This document shows, piece by piece, positions 21,535-31,801 of a stretch of 64,000 nucleotides of DNA. Under the pieces are notes generated by a model. It had not been told where the DNA came from. It was given only the letters and a program-made list of their open reading frames with translations, and searched no databases. The stretch is from Marvania coccoides (lineage: Eukaryota; Chlorophyta; Trebouxiophyceae; Chlorellales; Chlorellaceae). Positions within the stretch are counted from its first letter, which is position 1, and the number at the start of each line of letters is the position of its first letter. The stretch covers positions 1,984,001 through 2,048,000 of the forward strand of contig OY978100.1 in NCBI GenBank assembly GCA_963854735.1, given 5' to 3'. Both the position numbers and the translations under genes were made by a program.

Positions 21535-22155
21535 ATGGCAGACTACAAGGGCGGCGTCAGTATTCGAGACGAAGAATTTGAAAAGCCACAGGCAAGTCCC
21601 CCCCCCCCCCCCCCCCAGTAACGTCAGTGATACTTCATCAGCAGAGTATGGATCACATCCAGGGAGATGTTGGCCACCTCTAATGTGGCCCCTTCGATGC
21701 TTCTCACCACCACCGAAAAATAACTATCTGAACTGTCGCGACTCATGATGGCTATTTTCTGGGCCATTTTTATCGCAATTGATGACTAAATTAACATTAT
21801 GATGTGCAGATGCTTGCCCACGCTATCGTAACCGCTGCTGAGGAGCGGTTCAGCGGAATGTCAGAGGCACAAAAGGCAAAAACGACGCTGGGAGTCATCA
21901 GGGCGGGCGTGTCGCACCTCTCCAAGGCAAGAAAATATGCTGCTCTTATTTTAATATATCCGCAGTTTTAATTTTGTTTGCAACGTGTTCTCTGCACGTG
22001 TTTGGATACAATCACCCGGCGATAAAAAAATGTTACTTGGGCTTTTTGGATTGCAGCGGGAGCAGCGCGAGCGTGGGTCCATCAATCCCGGCAGCCCTGC
22101 CGCGAGGGACAGCCAGGCGTACGAACTGGCGCAAGGGCGAGGGGGGCGCGGTTGA
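21535..22155 (+). CDS. Small hypothetical protein with two GC-AG introns
   Basis: Three exons (21535-21591, 21810-21926, 22057-22155) in phase 0 give 90 aa. The protein starts MADYKGGVSIRDEEFEKPQ, continues with a helical segment (AAEERFSGMSEAQKAKTTLG) and ends in a basic, Gly/Arg-rich tail (ELAQGRGGRG). No domain is recognised. Both introns use GC donors (CAG|GCAAGT and AAG|GCAAGA) with normal AG acceptors (GTGCAG, TTGCAG); the absence of frame conflicts supports the model. The first intron begins with a long run of C (about 21599-21616). The exon order and phase fit well, but without homology the gene remains a prediction. Confidence 0.6.
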
Positions 22156-22367
22156 GAAGTGCGTGAAGAGGGAGTGCTTGGAGCGCGGCATTCTTTCAAA
22201 GGACCCCTCGGAGGGCTAAGAGAGGGTTTTTACAAGCGCGCTAAACCGGGTTTTGGGCCCAAAATGCATTGATTTGCTGTAGTTTAAAAATGCAGAAATC
22301 ATGAGTACCCACACACAAAGCAACAGCAGCAGTCTTTCTTCCTTCTCACCAAGCGTGCGTATAAACT

Positions 22368-22824
22368 CTAAGCGGGGCGGCCAACGTTGGCGGGGGAGAC
22401 GATGTCGGGGCCAGAGGGGCACACGTTGATGGCGATGCAGTCCGTCGTAAAAATGGCGTCTACCTGCCGGGCCCCAAAAACGACTGTGTAGACCTCGGGG
22501 CTAAGGATCAAACGGCGACGACCGGCCTCGATGAGGTAGGTGCGTGCGCCCTCGGGCTCACAGCGCACGATAAAGCCGCTAGGGAAGAGGCACAGCTGCT
22601 CTGCGTTAAGGATGAGAAGAAAAATCGAGTTTTAGTTGGTCGAGGTTTTGGGAAAGAGGTTTACTGCGCTTCGGAATGTTCGTTGGCATTGAAACAGGGT
22701 TTGGACGCGGATTAAGAGCCTTGGACGCACCTGGCTGCGGTTCAAGTGCAGGGGGCAGCTGCGCTCTGCATGAGGCAGCAAAAAGGGCCACAAGGGCCAC
22801 CAACAGAACCCAAAAGCGCGCCAT
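22368..22824 (-). CDS. Small secreted protein with conserved-looking core
   Basis: Two exons (22824-22731, 22600-22368), GT-AG, phase 1, give 108 aa. A clear signal peptide (MARFWVLLVALVALFAASCRA) is followed by a short Pro-rich linker and a compact core with four cysteines: LCLFPSGFIVRCEPEG, ILSPEVYTVVFGARQVDA, and TTDCIAINVCPSGP. The pattern suggests a disulfide-stabilised beta-rich extracellular or lumenal domain. No family recognised. It lies upstream of CLN3 on the opposite side of a short spacer, same strand. Confidence 0.7.
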
Positions 22825-23174
22825 GATGTCTCGATAGAAATAAAGGAGGAAAAAAAATTGTTGAAATATGACACAAACTCGCATAGGACCCACGTCGCCT
22901 TGCCGCCAGATCATAAAGAGAATTTTCTTTCAACCCATTCTTTCTTTTCGACAGCAAGCCAGGAAATTCAGAATGAAACTAAAAGAATTCCATGAAATAT
23001 ATAGGGATACGAATGCAAAATCAAGTCTGCATGTCAGGCGAAGCTGCATGAAAAACACCCCCGCTGCATCGCAATTATAATGGTTCCAAGTAACAAAGTT
23101 CATTCCACATTAAATTATGCGGTTAGTGTTCTAGGGAAATAAATCTCTGACAATAATAGTCTGCCTTCCCTCCC
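22825..23174. other. Spacer, no gene seen
   Basis: 350 bp AT-rich spacer between two minus-strand genes; expected to hold the CLN3 3' UTR and the promoter of the small secreted protein. Confidence 0.4.
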
Positions 23175-24879
23175 TCAGCACTCGAAGTCTGCCCCCTTGA
23201 GGCCGTTCGCCTTGAACAGGCATCCTTGAATCATAATCCCAGCCACGTCAGCCACCAGAATGCCCGCGCTGTCTGCCACGCTGGCAGCGCCCAGCGAGAA
23301 TTCTCGGTACTGCGGCTCCACCTCTCGAGCAACCGCCATGAATGTTTGTACGTACACTGCGCCTCCCAGCAGGCCCGTCACGAAACAGGCCGACAGCAAC
23401 CCCCAGTTGTACCAAAATTTGGCAACCGCGTCGACCAAGAAGAAGGCGAGAAAGGCGAGTTGAACTGCTGGCATGGCCCACAGCACTCGCCGCCCCGCCT
23501 GCCACAGCATGCCTGAGCTGCGGCTGAGGAAGACCCCGGCCTGGTACGCCCAGTTGCCATACCTGCAGAGGTACATACAGCAAAAAAAGGAAGATAAAGC
23601 AAAGAAGGTTTTGGGCTAAATTTCTCAAATAAAAAAGAGCGACGTACACGTAAAACTGGTGCCTTGCGTTCTCATCGGTGACAGGAAACCCAATGGCAGT
23701 CCACGCCCCGGCTTGCATCGCGTACTCCGCCGCGTACACAGTGAACAGCGGCACCGTGTAAGGCCACAGCGACAGGGTCAGGGTCACTCGCTCCCGCGCC
23801 GTCATGCGGTTGGCACGAGACAATTTAGACACCTCCTGACGGGTGATGGCTCGCCTGCGGCCGCCCCGCCCCCTCAAACTGCCGCTTGCGGTGGAAACTC
23901 CGTGCAGCAGAGCCACCGCTGCTCCTTCTTCGCATTCGTCCTCTCCGCTGACCGATGGCGGCTTGTTAGCGCCAAAAGCGGGCAAAATAACCAATGCAGG
24001 CCCGTCTGGCGCCACTCCACTTCCCCCCTCTCCGCTTTTGCTGGCCTCTGCCACCGCCCCAAAGTTTTCGAAAGAGGCGGTGCTGGCGTTTCTGTCCATG
24101 GCGGACATGGCTGCGCCCACCAGCGCCTCGTCTTGCACAATGAGGTCACGCACCTGCCGCGCGCGAGCGTCTGGCGCCTCAAGCAGAAGGAAGTAGGTGA
24201 GCAGCCACGCAAGAACAGTGCATTGAGCTGCCGCCAGTGTGTCTCTGAAACTCAAGCCCAAAACTACGTGCAGCAGCGCCACCCAGGCGTAGCCAAACAC
24301 GCCTGCGAACCCAGTCCCAGAGCTCCACATCCTGAAAGAAAAAAATGTTGAGAAGAAGAAGAAATAAGGGTGCTTGAAAGGTTGAAGTTTTGATTTTCAG
24401 GGGGCAGCCAATGCTGAGAAGTAGCATACATGCTGATCAATGACAAATATATGAATGGTTTTGACTTACGTGATGGCTCCTTGGGCGTGGTAGTGAGAGG
24501 ACAGCGCCAAGCACGATGCCTCGCCCAGTCCGCCCTGCAGCGACGCCGCCACGACGCCCGCCAGCTGCAGTCCCCGCGAGGTAGAAGCCCCCACGGTCGC
24601 GTAGGCTACCGCCATCAGCACGCCTGCCGCCACCACCCTCACGGAATAGGATACTTTGTGGAACCAAAAAGGGGCGGTGGATTTAACGACGATGGTGGGC
24701 ACGATGGCGCACAGGTAGACCAACCCCACGGCTGCGGAGCTTATGCTGTTGGCACCCGCTAGCATAATGACGTAGGCCGAGTTGTTGAGCATCCCCAGGA
24801 GCCAGAAAGCTGCCATGTTGCGGCGGAGCTCCTGGTGCTCCTTGAAGGGAGCCTCGGCGTCCAGCTCCATCGCTCGCAT
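23175..24879 (-). CDS. CLN3/battenin-type lysosomal or vacuolar membrane protein
   Basis: Three exons (24879-24470, 24331-23648, 23562-23175), GT-AG, phase-consistent, give 493 aa. The protein has about eleven membrane helices. Family hallmarks: an N-terminal FWLLGMLNNSAYVIMLAGA helix, GGLGEASCLALSSHY, a long hydrophilic loop (residues about 195-320), YQAGVFLSRSSG, and the GLLGGAVYVQTF...REFSLGAASVADSAGILVAD block that is diagnostic of CLN3. Known from animals and yeast (Btn1): a protein of the lysosome/vacuole membrane linked to pH balance and export of glycerophosphodiesters. The large loop carries EDECEEG and a GRGGRRR cluster that could hold sorting signals. About 55 residues longer than human CLN3, mainly in that loop. 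Divergent from the small plastid-type gene at 25433. Confidence 0.95.
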
Positions 24880-25432
24880 TTGGGGGGTGGCTCGATGATT
24901 TAATAGATGGACGGGTTAAGGCGTGACGAGCAGAACATTGCTGTGTGGTTTTAAAGAGAGAGAGTTCGAATTAAAAAAAAAACAGAACTATTATTTTTAT
25001 TGATGTGGGAACTTTTGCGAGCGCAGCTAAAAACGATTGAAGACACCGCGCTTTTAATGCATTAATTATTTTTGAAAGATGCTAAAATGCTCTGACCAAA
25101 TTTTGAAAAAAATGAAGTCTTCTTCTTCTTCTACGTTGCCGGCAATTAATTTCAATAACCGTGAAATAATGATGATATACATATTTTTATACTAGGGTCA
25201 TTTGTTATTAATGGTTTACAATTGCGCAGGGCCGTGAAAATTCATTTATTTTATCTGCTGCTCAGCAATGCACGCTTTTTCCACCAGCCGTTTTTTTGGC
25301 GCCAACCCAAATGACCAGAAGATTTTCTCTCCGAAGCAACGGCAACGCGTTTCGGTTTGATTTCATTTATGCTCGTTGCCATCCACACGCTTTAGGCCCT
25401 TATTCTTTGCAACAACCAGCCCGTTCCTCATC
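24880..25432. other. Divergent promoter region
   Basis: 550-bp AT-rich spacer between the starts of CLN3 and the gene at 25433; contains a short GAGAGAGAG run next to the CLN3 side and poly-A stretches. No exon seen. Confidence 0.4.
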
Positions 25433-25992
25433 ATGATGACAGTGCACTCGCAAACATTGATCACGCAGGCCGTGTCCCTGAACCTCTGGTGGGTCGAAAC
25501 ATCAATGCGAATACCTCTGAAAACCATCCCTAATCATCCTTTAAAATAAAACAATCCACCCCCGCCTTGCCACCTTTGAAAAAAATCCAGGCCCACTCCC
25601 CGCACCATCGCCACCCAGCAGCGTGGAGTTCTGAGGGCGCCTCGCCTCCGCACGGCTCCCACCGCCAGCGCGCTGCCTCATGCTGTTTATCTGGTCGCTG
25701 ACATTGCTGAGAAGGCGGCCCCCGGCTCAGTGGACGCCCCCATCGGCACCGTCATCGTTGCCGCTGTCGTAGTCTCGGCTGCCGCTCTGGCCGTCTTCAC
25801 TCTGGGCCTCAAGCCTGGTGCGCTGTACCCCCACAAACTTGCGTCAAAAAACCCCAGCATTTTGTCTCTCTTTCATTATTGCTATGGTTTATTTTAATTT
25901 TTTCTCTCCCGCTGTGGCGGTGTACTGTAGGCACGGACGCTGCGCTGGACATGCAGAAGAGGGACTCCAAGACTGGGCGCTGGCGCAAATGA
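25433..25992 (+). CDS. Small single-helix membrane protein, probably plastid-targeted
   Basis: Three exons (25433-25488, 25591-25817, 25931-25992), GT-AG, phases 2 and 1, give 114 aa. Residues 1-55 are rich in Thr, Arg, Ala and Gln with few acids, like a chloroplast transit peptide (TPRTIATQQRGVLRAPRLRT). The predicted mature part begins near YLVADIAEKAAPG, has one transmembrane helix (IGTVIVAAVVVSAAALAVFTL) and ends in a charged tail (LDMQKRDSKTGRWRK). Size and layout are those of the low-molecular-mass photosystem subunits, but I cannot match it to PsbW, PsbX, PsbY or another named one. Role: possible thylakoid membrane protein; identity open. Confidence 0.75.
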
Positions 25993-26453
25993 ACGCTTCG
26001 CAGCGTTGCTGGCGATTCAAAGTTAAATGCTCTCAATATATGGACATTACTCGAGAAGAGACGATTTTGTGATTTCTCAATTCCCCCTGATGCAATCTCG
26101 ATTCCTCTCTTTCAGCAGCTTAAGTCATTATTGAGAGCATTGATCGCGATGATAGAAAAACAAACCCCCATTCGAGCTTTTAAATTAATACATTAACAAA
26201 TTCTTGTAAATTGGTAAATTTTGCAAAGTTTGTTGCCTTGAATTGCTGAGGGCGTCAAAAGCCTCGTAATCTCTCTCAGTAAAGCAGTCTTCGTCACAGG
26301 GCAGCTAGTCCGTCAGTCGGGTAGTCGATCAGTCACGGTCCAAAAATGATGACGGCGGTGCATTTCATCCCTTCTTTAGTAATCGGTAAAACCTTTTTTT
26401 CTTTCTTCCCGCACAACCCAAGCACGTATATATTTCTCATGAAATTTTTGCGT
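25993..26453. other. Convergent 3' spacer
   Basis: 460 bp without supported exon; contains AT-rich 3' flanks and a short CAGTCGGGTAGTCGATCAGTC quasi-repeat near 26313-26333. Confidence 0.4.
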
Positions 26454-27736
26454 TTACTCGCTGCGCTTCTTACGCGTGGCGCGGGCCTTGCTGGTGGAGC
26501 GTGGAGTGGTGGGGGACTTCTCGGCAGCAGCAACGGCCGGAGCAGGGGTGCGGCTGCGGCCCCTGGCGCCCCTGCCAGCGGGCGCAGGGGGGTCCCCGAT
26601 GAAGGTAACGATGGTGAAGGCGTTGAAGATGGAGACGGTGACGTCAATGGGCGCGCCCATTACGTCATCGGTGAGAGGGTGGGCTATGAAAGTCAGCATG
26701 ACAACGCCGAGGCCTTCCGCGGGCTTCAGAGCGCCCAGGACGTGCACGGTGAGGTAGCAGATGGTGGCCCCCACGACGGAGGAGCGGATGGAGTAGGTGG
26801 GGTGCGCCAGCTCGAAGGAAGCTGCGGTCGAAACAAAAAGAAGGGTTGCGGTGATAGTTTCACAGACTTTCCTGGATTGTAATTACTTTTCGCAAGCCCA
26901 AAAGAGGAGCAAAGATCGGAAACGCGTTGTTGCTACTATATGCTGATCGTGAGATGTTATTTTCGAGTCTAATTCAAGAGAAATGGAACTAAAAAAAAAC
27001 TCACTGCGCAGCCCAGAGATGGCAGAGACGACGTCGGTGCAAATCTTTCCACCGCAGCCCGCCAGCGTGCCAGCGATGATGGCTGGCGCAACCTTGCCAG
27101 GGAAGGCCGCCGCAGCGGCGCCCACTTGCGCACAGACGAGAGATGAGCGGAGAATTTGAACGCAGGCCTGCAATGCCCAATGATTGGTTATTTAACATGT
27201 AATCATGATGGTGAAAGAATCAAATTAATATAGGAAAGCAGAAATGGCTGTGTTTGAGAGTATTCACCCTCCCAAAGCGACATTTAAACTAATATTAGAA
27301 TATTAGACAGACAGCAATAACAGAAGAAGAAAAAAACAGATGTACTCACCCTGCAAATGGTGCCCACAGGAGCCAGGTCCAGGAAGTCGTCGACGATGGA
27401 GAAGGGGTTGTGGTTGACGATCCACCAGGCCAGGGCCCAGGTGAGGAGCACCTGGTTGGAGGCCTCGCTGAAGACAATCATTTTGGCGGGCGTGGCCAAG
27501 AAAATGTTGGAGCAGACGCTGCCGCCAAAAGCCATCAGGAATCCTTGCACGAAGCTCAGAAGCTGGCCCGAGTAGCGGCCCTTGGTGAGGCCAGCGACCG
27601 CCAGACAGTGGCACATCAGCACGATTGAGTGGGGGATCAGGTCTGTGGCCGTCGGCAGGGTGCCGATCTGCGAAACGGACGCCGATACTTTGATTGCTTC
27701 CGTCAGCAGGCCAATTGCCCCCTTGGCTACGTCCAT
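26454..27736 (-). CDS. TRIC-like cation channel (trimeric intracellular cation channel family)
   Basis: Three exons (27736-27350, 27167-27005, 26821-26454), GT-AG, phases 0 and 1, give 305 aa. Hydrophobicity suggests six to seven helices. The arrangement FLMAFGGSVCSNIFLATPAKM, then SNQVLLTWALAWWIVNHNPF, then RSSLVCAQVG and AGTLAGCGGKICTDVVS fits the TRIC order of a Gly-rich pore helix, a P-rich lumenal loop, a W-W-x-x-N-x-P-x-D-like segment and a second Gly-rich helix. TRICs are K+-permeable channels of the ER/SR that balance charge during Ca2+ release. The C-terminal tail (RGARGRSRTPAPA...KARATRKKRSE) is basic and disordered. Assignment is from motif pattern only; another multi-pass family cannot be excluded. 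Confidence 0.6.
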
Positions 27737-28047
27737 GATTTTTTTGTTTTATTTTAATCGTTCCAAAAGATCAAATTCTAACGGCTTATTCTGCAACGCT
27801 GATTACGGAAACATGCAAAAGCCGTGTCGCTCTGTGGATTAAAAGGGGTTTACCAAAATAAATTATGAAAAAATGGCAAAAAACTGGAGGTAAGTTCATA
27901 CAAGTGCAATATTTTCATTTCATTTCGCACTGTTTTTATCCTGAGACCTGCACTCTACGCTATTCTACTTAACCTACTTATCGAAGCTACCGATCCGCCG
28001 TCACGAGCTGCTACCTAGCTATCGTTTTTCAAACCTGTCACCGCCAT
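27737..28047. other. Spacer, no gene seen
   Basis: 310 bp AT-rich spacer upstream of the TRIC-like gene; no feature recognised. Confidence 0.4.
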
Positions 28048-28791
28048 CTACGCCTCTCCATATTCAAAATCGTCGTACTTGCGTTTCAGGGTGGACTGGC
28101 GCACGGGGCGCCCGCTCCGCTTCGCCGGCACATCCTGCGGCACGGTTTGCGGCATGGCTTGGATAGAAGGGGGGGGTCCGTGCGATGCTATCAACAGCTG
28201 GCCTCCGACTGCAGTTATGGGCACTGAGTTCATGGGGCTAGGGGTGGTGGAAAAGGGGTCAGCCCTGATGGGGTTGGGAAGGGCCATGTGGTGGGCGGTG
28301 GGAGTGACTGCGCGAGCCGCTGCGGTTGCCCTGGCAGCAGATGCCTTGCGGGCTCGTTTGAACGCCAAGGTTATCTGCATTTCGCGCTGCTCCTCGCCTG
28401 ACAGCCACGACGCGCGCTTCATCAGCGCCCCCAAAAATTCCAAGAGCATGGTGGGCGGGGAGCCTTGCAGCAGCTGCACCAGAGGAGGGGATAAAAAGAG
28501 GGGGGAGGGGTGGGGGGGTGAGTGCAACGGTACAGCTGAATTTTTGAATTCTTGTAGTGTGTGTGGAGATCGGGAGGACGGTCTCACCTGGTAGTAGTTA
28601 TCCTTGTAGCTGGGGTCGTTGCACTGGCAGAGGAACCGCTCCAGTTCGGGCATTCGCGTGAGGGAAGTGGGCTGTGCGATCTGAGGGAAAGTTGCAGGCC
28701 CGGCGGCCATGGAGACGAGATTTGCAGGAAGAGGTACCAAATCCATGCCAGTTAGAGGGTCGCGAAAGGACTGAGTGGTGGCGGCGTTCAT
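28048..28791 (-). CDS. Hypothetical protein, possible nuclear regulator
   Basis: Two exons (28791-28588, 28473-28048), GT-AG, phase 0, give 209 aa. The N-terminal part has a compact helical-looking segment split by the intron: MPELERFLCQCND, then LLQGSPPTMLLEFLGALMKRA and SGEEQREMQITLAFKRARKA. The rest is Pro/Ala/Met-rich and low complexity, ending in a basic stretch (AKRSGRPVRQSTLKRKYDDFEYGEA) that contains a GRP core and a likely nuclear localisation signal. No family recognised. An acceptor-like site (CCTGCAG) lies just upstream of the ATG in the same frame, so an extra upstream exon is possible (see 29257-29440). Confidence 0.6.
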   Translation of the reverse strand: MNAATTQSFRDPLTGMDLVPLPANLVSMAAGPATFPQIAQPTSLTRMPELERFLCQCNDPSYKDNYYQVRPSSRSPHTLQEFKNSAVPLHSPPHPSPLFLSPPLVQLLQGSPPTMLLEFLGALMKRASWLSGEEQREMQITLAFKRARKASAARATAAARAVTPTAHHMALPNPIRADPFSTTPSPMNSVPITAVGGQLLIASHGPPPSIQAMPQTVPQDVPAKRSGRPVRQSTLKRKYDDFEYGEA

Positions 28792-29766
28792 TGTATGCGG
28801 CCCTGCAGGTTTGAAATAAAAATTTGAATTGGGGTGGTTGAAAAAAACAAAGCGAGAACCAGGGCAGGATGTGCGCAGCAATCGCATGGTGGGTGCATCA
28901 CAACCACAGGGCATCGGTGCTCGCCTGCCAGCAACGACAAAGTTGCTGACAATACTCACCAAATGATTAGAGAGGCAAATTCTTGTGCGCCGCAAAGGTC
29001 TGTCGGCAGGTCTTGGAGTTTGTAGTTAGATGTGCAAGTAAATGCAGCACGCGATTGCTTCAAAAAAACGTCGAGCGGCGAAAACTTTCAAATTTTGATT
29101 TTAAATGGCTTTCGCAGAGAATGAAGGAGCGTCTTGTGGGCTGGTGCTGCGCTTTAATGAATCTACAACCTAATTCAATTCTATAAGTTCTATTATTGCT
29201 CGAAATAGTTCTGAAATTTTTGAATTCGGCTGTTTGAATTTTGTGGTGGAAAGAAACTAAAAAAAATCAATCTGCCGAACCTTGGGAAGGAGGAAAAGTG
29301 TCTTTCTGCACGGCCGGGCGTCACCTACAATGCACTGCTTCACGCACGCATCGATGCAGTAAAAAATCGAGAGCGGCAGGCATTTTTCTACGCTCTTTGT
29401 GGCTCCTTCCAAGCATCCTTCATTCACCATTCGCGCTGCCTCCTCCACCTTTAAACAAAAAAATAACGGTCATGGTATCCTCTCTCCTGTACCAGCTCAT
29501 GCCGACGTCAGGTTGGATGATGAGCTATTATCGCCGCGTCTCTCCACCAACACACAATATAGCAGCAACACTACGAATCTTTTACACTCGGAAGAAGAAT
29601 ATTAAAGTTAGAGGGGAGGGAACGGAAACAAGGGGGGAGAATTCTCCCCACAACCAACAACAATACGAGCTTAATTATCCTCGGAGCACATTGGGCATAT
29701 GAAGAAAAAAACATTGTTTTTTTTCTTTATTAATTCTAACACACAAACACAAATGGATAAATTTAA
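28792..29766. other. Spacer with one possible orphan exon
   Basis: AT-rich 975 bp between two minus-strand genes. Apart from the candidate Cys-rich exon at 29257-29440 I see nothing supported. Confidence 0.4.
29325..29440 (-). other. Possible Cys-rich coding exon
   Basis: On the minus strand an AG acceptor-like site (TTTGTTTAAAG) precedes a GC-richer segment encoding VEEAARMVNEGC, then KSVEKCLPLSIFYC and IDACVKQCIV, ended by a GT donor-like site (GTAG|GTGACG, phase 1). Five cysteines in 35 residues look real rather than random. Its phase would fit the acceptor just before 28791, making it an upstream exon of that gene, but no start exon was found. It could equally be a separate short gene or chance. 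Confidence 0.3.
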
Positions 29767-31246
29767 TTACTGTCCTCCCAGCCTCACCAGGACCTTGCTG
29801 ATGATACCTACCGCCTCGTTCATCTGCGCTTCGGTGATCACGAGTGGCGGCGCCAACCGGATGATGTTGCGGTGGGTGGGCTTGGTCAGCAGCCCCTCCT
29901 TCATCAGCTCCATGCACACCTGCCAGGCGGTCACGCCCTTGGAGTCATCGATCACAATGGCGTTCAACAGCCCCCGCCCCCGCACGCTCTTCAGCAGCGG
30001 GGACTCGATTTTCTTGAGGGCCTCCCGCAGCTTGGGCCCCAGCTTGGACGCGTTCTCGCCCAGTTTCTCGTCCACCAGCACGTCCAGCGCGGCCATGGCC
30101 ACCTTGGAGGCCACCGGATTGCCGCCGTAGGTGGAGCCATGTTGTCCCCGCTGAATAGTCAGCATAATCTCATCGTCTGCCAGCACCGCGGCCACCGGCA
30201 TGGTGCCACCGCTCAGCGCCTTGCCGAGCACCACAATGTCGGGCCGCGCGCCGTCCCACTCGCTGCACAGCATCTTTCCAGTGCGACACAGCCCCGTTTG
30301 CACCTCGTCCGCAATCAGCAGCGCATTGTGCTGCTTCAGCAGCTTCTGGCACTCCAGGAGGTACCCATCATCGGGCACCACGACGCCAGCCTCCCCCTGA
30401 ATGGGCTCCACCATGAAGGCAACGATGCTTGGGTCGGACGCAAGCTTGGCTTTCAGGGCGGGCACGTCGTTGTAGGGGATGATCTCAAAGCCTGGCATGA
30501 AGGGTCCAAATCCCTCGTACGAGTCGGGGTCGGTGGAGGAAGAGATCGCGGCGGTGGTGCGCCCCCAGAAGTTATTAGCGGCAAACAAAATTTTGGCTTC
30601 GTTCTTGGGGACGCCTTTCACGTCGTACCCCCACCGCCTCGCCAGCTTGACGGCGGTCTCGCCGCCCTCCACACCGGTGTTCATGGGCAGCACCTTGTCG
30701 TACCCTAGCATGGTCGTAATTTTGTGCTCATACTCGCCGAGAACGTCATTGAAGAAAGCGCGGGAGGTGAGGGAGAGCTTCTTGGCCTGGGCGCACATCG
30801 CATCCACGATCTTGGGGTGGCAGTGCCCCTGGTTGACGGCGGAGTAGCCAGAGAGAAAGTCAAAATAGCGCTTGCCGTCAACGTCCCACATGAAAATGCC
30901 GCTGCCGCGCTCCAGAACGACAGGAAGAGGGTGGTAATTATGGGCGCCAAATTTCTCCTCAAGATCAATGAACTGCGCGTAAAAAAATTGGGAAAACACA
31001 CACACGAGATCTTTAGTCAGCGGTACTGTAAAAAGACAAACTAAAGGCGGCGGAGGAGACCTAGGTGGTGAAGAATGCGGTGGGGTGTTGAAAAGAACGT
31101 GCCTTTTGCTGTGCAGCGGTCTGAGCCGGGTCCAGATCGTGCCCGTCGCTGAGGGTCTTGCTGGAGGTGAAGGTGGCAGCAGCGTAGCGCGACTGGGCAG
31201 CCTTCCCCCATCGGGCAACCGCACTAGAAGCCTTGGAGCGCAGCAT
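29767..31246 (-). CDS. OAT: Ornithine aminotransferase, mitochondrial
   Basis: Two exons (31246-31103, 30972-29767) in phase 0 give 449 aa. The enzyme moves the delta-amino group of ornithine to 2-oxoglutarate, giving glutamate semialdehyde/P5C and glutamate, using pyridoxal phosphate. Residues 1-40 ([20 protein letters not shown]...) form an amphipathic, arginine-rich mitochondrial leader. Signatures: [64 protein letters not shown], the catalytic Lys region [16 protein letters not shown], and [11 protein letters not shown]. Length is typical. The intron (30973-31102) has a GC donor (AAG|GCACGT) and a CGCGCAG acceptor; the joint [19 protein letters not shown] matches the family alignment. Confidence 0.97.
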
Positions 31247-31801
31247 TGTCGCCTTTCCGGGTTGTTTACGAAGATTCCACGGAATGTGCGCGGTGGGGAG
31301 CTCGTCCGATAGAGGCTTTAGCAACACGTGTTTCGGGTGATGATTTAAAATGAAATCCTGCACAACAGCCTAATTGAGCTGTTCCGTGCAGATCTGGATG
31401 GAAAACGTATACGTGTAGAAATAAAATGTTTTTTTCTAAGGACGAATGATGCTTGTTATTGCGAGGAAAAAACTTCGCACGAGGAAAATAATCTTGACAT
31501 TTCTTCCTCGAGTGCCGAAAATAGCAGTCCAACATTGCATTGATAATGTTGCCGACTGAATTTCATTTGGAGAACCCCGCAGAACCCAGCAATCAGCCCC
31601 GTAATATTTGTGAGACTGCCTGATCATTTCGCTTTTTACTTTCGCAACTCCACGCCATCTTGAAATGATCTGACACTTTACTAACGCTCTGGTGCTTTTT
31701 CCATGCAGTTTTATACGCAGCGAAGCCAGCGAAACAGCTGTGAAACATAGTTTTGAAACCTCCGCCGCCAGCCACCTCAAACTTTTTTTCCTCCATTAAA
31801 A
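31247..31801. other. Divergent promoter region OAT / PPIL3
   Basis: 555 bp spacer between two divergent starts. A minus-strand open frame (31796-31593) begins 5 bp from the PPIL3 ATG but lacks coding bias; it is not annotated as a gene. Confidence 0.45.

Noticed and set aside
31005..31102. In-frame extension of OAT exon 2 through 31102 toward 31224
   Set aside because: It would insert Pro/Arg-rich sequence into the OAT N-terminus; the GC-AG joint gives the correct family alignment.
31593..31796. Minus-strand ORF starting 5 bp from the PPIL3 ATG
   Set aside because: No recognisable motif, AT-richer codons than real exons here, and it would overlap the PPIL3 5' leader completely.
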